Source: Lachnospiraceae bacterium
GTDB taxonomy: Bacteria > Bacillota > Clostridia > Lachnospirales > Lachnospiraceae
DNA length: 64,000 nt
Direction: 5' to 3'
NCBI GenBank assembly: GCA_009774175.1
Contig: VSNG01000013.1
Location: forward strand, 1-64,000
The position numbers were made by a program, and so were the translations under genes. Shown piece by piece: positions 7,564-14,590 of the stretch (positions within the stretch are counted from its first letter, which is position 1; every line of letters starts with the position of its first letter). The notes under the pieces are model-generated. The model was not told the DNA's origin. It did no database searches and saw nothing but the letters and a program-made list of their open reading frames with translations.

Positions 7564-8961
7564 TTATACGGGAAACTTTACGGTAAATTTGCTTCCTTCC
7601 CCTACGGCAGAAACAACTTCTACAGTTCCTCCGTGATATTTTACTATATCCTCCACCATGGCAAGTCCAAGGCCTGCGCCCTCACTGAACCGGGCAGATT
7701 CTACCCGATAGAAACGCCTAAAAATCATTCCTTGCTGTTCAACGGGAATCCCTATTCCATTGTCCTCTACAGACAACAGAATGCCGTTGCTATATTTTAA
7801 CCGAATGGAAATCCTGCCATTCTGCTTTCCATATCGGTAACCGTTGCTTATCAGGTTTGTAACCATTCTTGTGAGCAGCATGGCATTTCCCATCAAAAAT
7901 ATACCCGGTTCAATCTCCCGGTCAAGCACAATATGTTTGCTTTTCAGGAGTGCCATATCTATACAGATATCTTCAACAAGTGCGCTGAAATCAAGCATTT
8001 CTCTAGGATAACTGTCCGTATTCTGCTCAAGGCGCGCAACACAAAGCATATCTTCAATCAGCTTCGACATTTTTCTTCCCTGTCGCTGAATCACCTTCAA
8101 AGCCGTCTCATATTCCTCCGGTGTTCTCGTATTCTCCAGTATGTATTCACACTGTGCCATAATTACAGACATAGGCGTTCTGAGTTCATGGGAAGCATCG
8201 GAAGTAAATTGTTGTTCTGATTTAAACGCCTGATCCAAACGATTTATCATGTTGTCCAGCACATCTGCAAGCTGGTGAAGCTCATCCGTTCCACCGCCCA
8301 GATGAATCCGTTTATCTAAATCCTGTCCCTGACTAATCCGGGCCGCCGTCTGAGTAATTTGGTGTATCGGCTTTAATGCCCTTCCGGCAATCCAGTAGCC
8401 GCCTATGACGGCCAGAAGCAAAAGAGCAGGAAGTGCAATTATGGAAAGCCGGACAAGCCACTGAAGCTGCTGTGTACCCTGATTCCGGGAAACCATTCCT
8501 CTCAGCCATAGCCCGTCAATGCCATAACCGAAGAGCAAACGGTCGTATACATAATAGACAGTCCTGTCACATGTTACTTTCTTGACAATGCCGTCCGAAA
8601 AAGGGATTTCCATACCTGCCCTGACAGACGGATTTTCCCCATACAACAGCTTTCCTGTTTCCTGATAAAGGGAAGAATAAATCCCATTCACCTGATCCAT
8701 AAAATCATCATCTATTTCCAGATATCCGTCCGAATATTCAATATACTGGTCGCCGTGAAGCTCTTTCCTATAATTTTTTTCCTCGTAAAATTCAATTTCG
8801 TCCACATTTAATTCTACGATTTCAATTAAATTATCCTGTATGCTCTTCAGGGTGACTGAGTTGCTCACCCAGAAAATAATGCCAAACGTTACGGCAACAA
8901 TAAATGCCATAATACCTGAGAACCATGCGGTTATTTTTACTCTGATTGATAGATTCTTCAT
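7564..8961 (-). CDS. Sensor histidine kinase
   Basis: A 465-residue membrane kinase. An N-terminal helix (WFSGIMAFIVAVTFGIIFWV) is followed by an extracellular sensor segment of about 130 residues and a second helix (IIALPALLLLAVIGGYWIAG). Then come HAMP, the HisKA box with the phospho-acceptor His (DASHELRTPMSV), and the ATPase domain with LISNGYRYG (N box), DNGIGIP (G1) and EGAGLGLAMV (G2). Its first codons overlap the response-regulator stop by 4 bp (ATGA), so the two are translationally coupled. The signal is unknown. The linked PepSY protein suggests an envelope stimulus. Confidence 0.93.
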   Translation of the reverse strand: MKNLSIRVKITAWFSGIMAFIVAVTFGIIFWVSNSVTLKSIQDNLIEIVELNVDEIEFYEEKNYRKELHGDQYIEYSDGYLEIDDDFMDQVNGIYSSLYQETGKLLYGENPSVRAGMEIPFSDGIVKKVTCDRTVYYVYDRLLFGYGIDGLWLRGMVSRNQGTQQLQWLVRLSIIALPALLLLAVIGGYWIAGRALKPIHQITQTAARISQGQDLDKRIHLGGGTDELHQLADVLDNMINRLDQAFKSEQQFTSDASHELRTPMSVIMAQCEYILENTRTPEEYETALKVIQRQGRKMSKLIEDMLCVARLEQNTDSYPREMLDFSALVEDICIDMALLKSKHIVLDREIEPGIFLMGNAMLLTRMVTNLISNGYRYGKQNGRISIRLKYSNGILLSVEDNGIGIPVEQQGMIFRRFYRVESARFSEGAGLGLAMVEDIVKYHGGTVEVVSAVGEGSKFTVKFPV

Positions 8962-9632
8962 ACTTTTTTCTCTATCATATATCCGTATCCCCTTACCGTA
9001 TGAATGAGTTTGTCCCGACAGATCCCATCGATTTTTTTTCGGAGATAGCTGATATAAACGTCCACAACATTTGTTCCACCTTCATATTCAAAATTCCAGA
9101 TATGATTTTCAATTTTTTCCCTTGACAGTACAATCCCTTTGTTCAGCATAAGATATTCCAGGAGGTTATACTCTTTTGCGGAAAGCATGATTTCATTTTC
9201 TCCTCTTTTTACAGTATGAGAGCCCGTATCCAGTGTCAAATCCCCAACCTGAAGTATGTTGGCAGTTATGTTGAATTTTTTCCTTGTCATTGCTCGGATG
9301 CGTGCGGTAAGTTCTTCTAAAGAGAACGGTTTAATTAAATAGTCGTCAGCTCCGCTGTCAAGTCCTTTAACTCTGTCCGCAACAGAATCCTTTGCTGTCA
9401 GAAACAGCACAGGTGCAGATTTTCCCGTATTTCTTATATGACGCAGAACTCCGAATCCATCTATCTTTGGCATCATGATATCCAGAATCACTGCATCATA
9501 GTCCGCCATTTCCAGAAAATTTATGGCCTCGCTGCCGTTGTAACAGCTGTCAACAGAATAGCCATCCGAGGTAAGTTTCCGAGTGATAATCTGGTTTAAG
9601 TCAGCTTCATCCTCAGCTAATAAAATACGCAT
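8958..9632 (-). CDS. OmpR/PhoB-family response regulator
   Basis: A 224-residue regulator starting MRILLAEDEADLNQIITRKL. The receiver domain has the acidic pocket (EDE), the phospho-acceptor Asp in AVILDIMMPKIDGFG, the Thr in FLTAKD and the Lys in DYLIKPFSLEEL. The winged-helix output domain follows from about residue 125 and ends VRGYGYMIEKKV. It is the first gene of the three-gene unit regulator-kinase-PepSY. An upstream in-frame ATG would add 17 residues with no family support. Confidence 0.93.
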   Translation of the reverse strand: MRILLAEDEADLNQIITRKLTSDGYSVDSCYNGSEAINFLEMADYDAVILDIMMPKIDGFGVLRHIRNTGKSAPVLFLTAKDSVADRVKGLDSGADDYLIKPFSLEELTARIRAMTRKKFNITANILQVGDLTLDTGSHTVKRGENEIMLSAKEYNLLEYLMLNKGIVLSREKIENHIWNFEYEGGTNVVDVYISYLRKKIDGICRDKLIHTVRGYGYMIEKKV

Positions 9633-10172
9633 ATTCCTCAGCTCCTTTTTACACAATATAGCATATGCTATTCTGTTTTTCAAACTTAATATTGGCTTCT
9701 GGGAACTCGGTCTGTCGAATTTCGTATCTGACTATTGGGAGACATTGCGTGGAGCCGATACTTCTGCCCTATCATGCAGCGCTATCTTCCGCAATAGAAA
9801 TGTGAACTTGGAAGGGCGAACAGCTATCATGTTCATAATGCGGCTAATGAGATTCCGGAAGGTGCAGAGATTACTTTTGCACTGGTAGGAAATCAGAACT
9901 GTGGAAAGTTTTCCGGAGTGACAGTTAACCGTAAAGATGGTATAATCCGCAAACTCTGATGGATACGAGCCCGCTACCTTACCATGCGCTTCATGTCTGC
10001 AGATTATAAATTGTTTCAGGCGGCTGCCCTGATTTGTACGATGGAACTACTTGCGGAAAAAGCAGAGTCCAATTCATTTTCAAAAATTTCTATGCTATAA
10101 TTCAGTAGATGATCGGGCCTTAACAGGAATGGGATTTAGTCGGAATAATCAGGAAACAACAGTGAGGTTATC
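9633..10172. other. Gene-poor stretch with a FeoB remnant and a short frame
   Basis: About 540 bp between the response regulator and the GHKL kinase. It holds the FeoB remnant at 9849-9959. A 38-codon open frame at 9984-10100 (MRFMSADYKLFQAAALICTM at its start) could be the tail of a lost gene, but I do not recognise it. The rest has several stops in all frames. It reads as decayed coding sequence rather than a regulatory region. Confidence 0.45.
9849..9959 (+). pseudogene. feoB: FeoB ferrous-iron transporter remnant
   Basis: Reads EIPEGAEITFALVGNQNCGK, then immediately FSGVTVNRKDGIIRKL and stop. GNQNCGK is the G1 loop of the FeoB GTPase and GVTVNRKDG the region around its G2 switch. About 16 residues that normally separate them (TTLFNxLTG...NxxVGN) are missing. 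The frame before it (GRANSYHVHNAAN) is also FeoB-like, but no start is present. This is a short internal-deletion scar of an iron transporter gene. Confidence 0.65.
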
Positions 10173-11468
10173 ATGATTTATATTGTAGACAATATATCAA
10201 ACTATTTCATATATCTTTTTATAATTCATTTTGGATTCAGGTTAAATCCAAGAAAAAACAAGTTTTTTATTGGCGCATCGGTTTTGACTATGTTGTCTGC
10301 AGGGGCTTATAATCTTTATTTTGACACAAATTCTCCGATTATCTATATATTGTGGAGCGTGCTTTCCATATGTTTATTTTTTGAGGATAGATTGTGGCAT
10401 TTGTTTATACTGAGCGCTGCCCTTATGTATTTCACAGGAATCATAGATACGTTCAGCGTCATGCTGATACAGGTTGTTTTAATAGGCGGAGGGGTTGACG
10501 GAACGGGTATAACATGGTGGATGGAATCTGCCTATCTGCTTTCGTTTTTGGTGTATCTTCTGATATATTTGCGGCTTTTTAAGAAAAACGACATATATTT
10601 GGGTGATATAGAATTTAAGTATAAGTTTGCACTTTTAATACAGGGCAGTATTTTCCAGATGTTCTATGATTATGTTTTTTATTTCTTTGACGAAAATCAT
10701 GCAAGGTATGGTTTAGATGCCTATGTAGTATTTTTTATCAGCATAGCAGGGACACTTTATTCCATTTTTCTTACGCTTAATCTTGCCATCAAAAATATAT
10801 TATCAGACAGGCAGAGCAGGGAATTGCAGTCTTTTATGTATATGCAAAAGCAGCAGTACGATTATCAGTTACAGCAGTCGGTAGCTTTACGGCGTTTTAA
10901 GCATGATTTGGTAAATCATATTGGTGTTGTCAGAGAGTTAATAAATGAAAAAAAGACAGAAGAAGCCAAAGAGTACATAGATACTATCTGGAATATTCAG
11001 GATGTGTTTGATTTAAAGATTCATACGGGAGATAGTTTTCTCGATATTATTGTTAATTACTATTCTTATTTGGCGGCAAAGGAAAATATAGAGTTTGCTG
11101 TTTTGGGAAAGCTGAGCGAAAAAATGCCTCTTGAGATGTTCGATATTACTACATTGTTGGGAAATATATTGCAAAATGCTTTTGAAGCGGCGATAAAAGC
11201 AGATGTTCCCAGAATACGTGTTGAACTTGTAGAACATAAGGAAGAAATTTTTATTGTTGTAAGTAACAGTGCAGCCAAAAGAATCAATACAAAAACAGAC
11301 TTTTTTATGACATTTAAAAAGGATAAGGAAAATCATGGTTTTGGCATGAAAAATATTGTTGCAACTGTTGAAAAGTATCATGGTGAATGTTATATGGAAT
11401 CTATAGTGGAAAACAGAGAAGTGTTGTTTCAAATCAGTATTGCTATACCAAGGGAGAAAAGGGAATGA
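10173..11468 (+). CDS. GHKL-domain sensor kinase (AgrC-like)
   Basis: A 431-residue kinase. The first about 210 residues form six or so membrane helices, as in peptide-sensing AgrC-type kinases. The cytoplasmic part has the His-containing dimer helix ALRRFKHDLVNHIGVVRELI and a GHKL ATPase domain with the N box LLGNILQNAFEAAIKA and the G box NHGFGMKNI. Codon use is more AT-rich than in the genes to the right. It overlaps the LytTR regulator by 4 bp (ATGA). No peptide precursor or AgrB-like processing enzyme is visible nearby, so the ligand is unknown. Confidence 0.88.
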   Translation: MIYIVDNISNYFIYLFIIHFGFRLNPRKNKFFIGASVLTMLSAGAYNLYFDTNSPIIYILWSVLSICLFFEDRLWHLFILSAALMYFTGIIDTFSVMLIQVVLIGGGVDGTGITWWMESAYLLSFLVYLLIYLRLFKKNDIYLGDIEFKYKFALLIQGSIFQMFYDYVFYFFDENHARYGLDAYVVFFISIAGTLYSIFLTLNLAIKNILSDRQSRELQSFMYMQKQQYDYQLQQSVALRRFKHDLVNHIGVVRELINEKKTEEAKEYIDTIWNIQDVFDLKIHTGDSFLDIIVNYYSYLAAKENIEFAVLGKLSEKMPLEMFDITTLLGNILQNAFEAAIKADVPRIRVELVEHKEEIFIVVSNSAAKRINTKTDFFMTFKKDKENHGFGMKNIVATVEKYHGECYMESIVENREVLFQISIAIPREKRE

Positions 11469-12169
11469 AAATAGGTATTGTAGAAGATGAAGCGGTATGG
11501 AGAGATAAGATACAGACTATTATCGAAAAATATTGTAGGGATAAGAATATTTCATCACAAATCAATTCATATGACAGTGGAAAAGATTTTATGAAAAATG
11601 CAGATGCAGATTTGCTGTTTTTGGATATTGAACTTGCAGAAGAGGAAGATGGTTTTGAAATAGCGGAACAGTTGATGAATCTTGGAAACAAATGTAAAGT
11701 TTGTTTTTTAACAGCACACACAGAGCTAGCCAGATTTGGTTATAGAGTGAATGCTTTCAGATATATCGATAAAAAGCATTTAGAAGAAATCAATGAAGCG
11801 ATTGATTTTTTCCTTAAAACTAAAATTCAGGATCGTGTAGTATTTTGTAATGACACCGCTGGGATTCGCATAAAGATAAGCTTGAATGAACTTCTGCTTG
11901 TTGAGACAGATGGAAGAAAACTAAGATATCTCATGTTGGATGGCAGTGACCATTTATGTGAAGGGCAGATATCTGAAGCCGCACGAAGCTTATCCCGGTT
12001 TGGCTTTTTTCAGATACATCGGTCATATATTGTCAATTTAAAATATATTGAAAAGGTAAACAGTCATGAAGTTACGCTTTGCAACGGAATAAAGGTAGCA
12101 ATTGGAAGGATTCACAGTAAAGAGTTTAAGAAGGAGTTTTTTAAATGGAGAATGTGGTTTGATGATTGA
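11465..12169 (+). CDS. LytTR-family response regulator
   Basis: A 234-residue regulator, MKIGIVEDEAVWRDKIQTI at the start. The receiver domain has the phospho-acceptor Asp in DLLFLDIELAEEEDGFE. A C-terminal LytTR DNA-binding domain runs from about residue 135 (DTAGIRIKISLNELLLVETD, then FQIHRSYIVNLKYIEKV). Members of this family bind pairs of direct repeats spaced about two helical turns. Such a pair lies 4 bp after its stop codon, before the lipoprotein gene. It is coupled to the GHKL kinase and forms an Agr/Com-type two-component system. Confidence 0.9.
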   Translation: MKIGIVEDEAVWRDKIQTIIEKYCRDKNISSQINSYDSGKDFMKNADADLLFLDIELAEEEDGFEIAEQLMNLGNKCKVCFLTAHTELARFGYRVNAFRYIDKKHLEEINEAIDFFLKTKIQDRVVFCNDTAGIRIKISLNELLLVETDGRKLRYLMLDGSDHLCEGQISEAARSLSRFGFFQIHRSYIVNLKYIEKVNSHEVTLCNGIKVAIGRIHSKEFKKEFFKWRMWFDD

Positions 12170-12172
12170 TTT

Positions 12173-12243
12173 TGTGTCGTTTATGCAAAATATGTGTTGT
12201 TTATACAGGAAGTATTTTATGTTCCTTCTCACTGTGATATAAA
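12173..12243 (+). promoter_or_regulatory. Direct-repeat LytTR-type site and promoter for the lipoprotein gene
   Basis: TGTGTCGTTTATGCA (12173-12187) and TGTGTTGTTTATACA (12193-12207) match at 13 of 15 positions and are 20 bp apart, the layout bound by LytTR regulators. A -10 candidate TATAAA at 12238-12243, preceded by TGTGA, has no good -35. This is typical of activator-dependent promoters. Confidence 0.55.
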
Positions 12244-12278
12244 TATGGTGTTAATCATATTACGGGAGGAGAGCAGAA

Positions 12279-13742
12279 GTGGTACAAGGCATTTTACTTA
12301 AGGGTTGGCATTTAAATGGAAAATCTGTAATGAAAAAAGCGGTTATGGCAATGATAATGGGGGCTGCTCTGTTAACAGTTTCATCTTGTGGACAGGCAAA
12401 GAATTCACAAGACGCTCAAACGAATGTAATAAGCAGCACTGAAGAATCAGGCGGCAGCACCGGTGAAGTTCAGAAAACACAAAATGACAACATTATCGGT
12501 TCAGATTTGGCAGAATTGGAAAACCTGACAGGAGAATATGAATATTTATCGGATTATGGAACCGGTAAGTTAATGATTCAAAAATCATCCAATGGATATG
12601 ATATTTCCGACTATGAATCGGAATCTTCCTGTCGCTTTTTAGCCGATTCATCTAATATAGAAACTATAGAAAATAATCGGATATATGTAAAGTATCCCGA
12701 ACAGGTATTTTCTGACGATACAGTTAACTTTAGCTATTATGTTTTAGAATATAGTACAGATGAAATCAATGTGTATTGCGGAGAAGCAGGGTTTGAAGAG
12801 GCGCAATTTTTATATCATGCCACAAAGAAAACAGAGGTGGGGTCGGACGTATATGAGTATGAGGGCGAATATAATAGTTATGATGTAAACGAGCCGGCAT
12901 TAGAAATAAAGAAAAATGATGATGCAACTTATCAGATTCAGATAGATTTATTCAGGCTCTGGGGTTTTTATGATGGTGCGGGAAAAATTACGGAAGAAGG
13001 GTTGGAATTTACAGCAACAGGTCCTCGTGGAAAGGAGATGAATGGAGTCATAAAATTGGGGGAGGATATCGCAGTAGTAACCATTTTTGGTCAGGAATGG
13101 CTTGATTTTGCAGGATTGAGTGAATACAAATTTTACAAAACCTCAGATGTTCCTAATATAGATGATTTCCCGGCAAATCAGCAGGAAAGTAATATGCAGG
13201 ATGCTGCTGCTACAGGTTCGGAAGCAGCAGTAGATGAGCTTTTAGATTCCTTTATCAATGGATTGGCAGACGCAGTTGACTCTGAAGATTCGGCATCGAC
13301 ATTTTCTGTTAACGATTTAAATTTGGATTCTCAGGAATGGGATGCATATTCTATTGGAGAGAAAGTCGATCTTGACAATGATGGAGAAAACGAACTGATT
13401 ATTAACGGACCTTATGGTGGGATATACCTTGATGCGCGTGATGACAAGGTATATGAATTTGCTGCAGGAGAGGGCACTGCTCTCGTTCTTTCTTATACCT
13501 ATTATAATGGAGCCGTATGGATCATGTACAGTAACAGATCGAGTGCAGGATTTGAATTTTACCATATGGAAAAATTTGAAGGAGCTGACCACTTAACTGC
13601 AGAAATGAATTTCGGTGAGGAATTTGACCCAAATAATGCAGAAGCTGGAATAAAATATACATTGGATGGAGCTGAAATTTCATATGATGAATATACAGAA
13701 TTATGCAGCAAAATTTTCGCTGCTGAAGTAAATACAAACTAA
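12279..13742 (+). CDS. Large secreted lipoprotein of unknown function
   Basis: A 487-residue protein with an N-terminal signal and a lipobox (VMAMIMGAALLTVSSC, Cys at about residue 36). It would be lipid-anchored outside the cell. After an Ser/Thr/Gly-rich linker come two probable beta-rich domains. One is an acidic region with an ELENLTGEYEYLSDYGTG motif. The other, near residues 350-385, has DLDNDGENELIINGPYGGIYLDA, resembling the DxDxDG calcium-loop pattern of FG-GAP-like repeats. The GTG at 12279 has a GGGAGGAG site; ATG 12330 is an alternative that leaves the lipobox intact. It follows the LytTR-type direct repeat and is the likely target of the kinase/regulator pair. Confidence 0.78.
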   Translation: MVQGILLKGWHLNGKSVMKKAVMAMIMGAALLTVSSCGQAKNSQDAQTNVISSTEESGGSTGEVQKTQNDNIIGSDLAELENLTGEYEYLSDYGTGKLMIQKSSNGYDISDYESESSCRFLADSSNIETIENNRIYVKYPEQVFSDDTVNFSYYVLEYSTDEINVYCGEAGFEEAQFLYHATKKTEVGSDVYEYEGEYNSYDVNEPALEIKKNDDATYQIQIDLFRLWGFYDGAGKITEEGLEFTATGPRGKEMNGVIKLGEDIAVVTIFGQEWLDFAGLSEYKFYKTSDVPNIDDFPANQQESNMQDAAATGSEAAVDELLDSFINGLADAVDSEDSASTFSVNDLNLDSQEWDAYSIGEKVDLDNDGENELIINGPYGGIYLDARDDKVYEFAAGEGTALVLSYTYYNGAVWIMYSNRSSAGFEFYHMEKFEGADHLTAEMNFGEEFDPNNAEAGIKYTLDGAEISYDEYTELCSKIFAAEVNTN

Positions 13743-13937
13743 AAGAAAGACCGTAAATCCGCCACTTTCGGCACTACATAGCTTTCAAAGTTGCATTATT
13801 TCCGTGATAGTATACAGAGTTCCCGTGTTTGTATATGAGTATAGCGGTAAAAACTGAATGGATAAACGATAAACAAGGAAAAGGGCTGCTCGATGGCTCA
13901 TGACAAAATTCAAAAATTAAATTCGGAGGAAATCCAC

Positions 13938-14260
13938 ATGAAAAAAGAAATAAGGACAGTGGTGTATGATGATGAATTGAAGATAGAGGCATACCGTTTT
14001 GAGAGGATTGTGCAGCCTTTTCCAAGCCATTTCCATGAGTATTATGTCATAGGGTTTGTAGAGAAAGGGGAGCGTGTGCTTTCGTGCCAGGCCAGGGAAT
14101 ATGCCATAAGGAAGGGAGCATCGTGCTTTTCAATCCGGGTGACAGCCATGCCTGTGTGCAGAGTGATGAAGGGACGTTTGATTACAGGGGATTTAACATT
14201 TCAAAGGAGGTCATGCTCGATCTGGCGGAGGGCAGCTTAACAGAATATGGATCTCCTATA
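13938..14260 (+). pseudogene. Frameshifted N-terminal half of an AraC-family regulator
   Basis: From ATG 13938 (GGAGGAAAT upstream) the frame reads KKEIRTVVYDDELKIEAYRF, ERIVQPFPSHFHEYYVIGFV and EKGERVLSCQAREYAIRKG, the cupin sensor of an AraC regulator. It then continues one frame over as SIVLFNPGDSHACVQSDEG and FDYRGFNISKEV. The shift is near 14,115. Similarity stops near 14,260 and no helix-turn-helix domain follows. It is therefore both frameshifted and truncated. Confidence 0.65.
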
Positions 14261-14590
14261 ACCGTAGAGGTCACAGAACCTTTGCGGTTTTTCTTTTGTT
14301 GTTTTTTATCGGAATGTGCCGCAGGGCTATTTCTGTTATCCGTTGTCGCTCCCCGCCCTCTCTATCTGGATTTTTACATTTTCAAAAATTCGGATTGGAC
14401 GCTGAACAGCAAGCGGAGCCGAATATCGTTGCGGATTTACTGGACGAGATTGAGGAAGAGAAATTGTAAGAGCGGCTGTTTTGTGCTACCATTAACACAT
14501 GGGCAAGGTCGCGGATAAGGAAAGGAAGACTGCGACATGACTCTGCTGAAAGAAAAGGCGACGCCACTACGTGGTATCAGGAGGGGAATC
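14261..14590. other. Decayed sequence upstream of the NACHT gene
   Basis: About 330 bp without an intact gene. A 29-codon tail (14380-14469, ending VADLLDEIEEEKL) may be the end of a lost gene. The last part contains the strong ribosome site AGGAGGGG just before 14591. I could not place a convincing -35/-10 pair, so the promoter of the NACHT operon is undefined. Confidence 0.4.
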
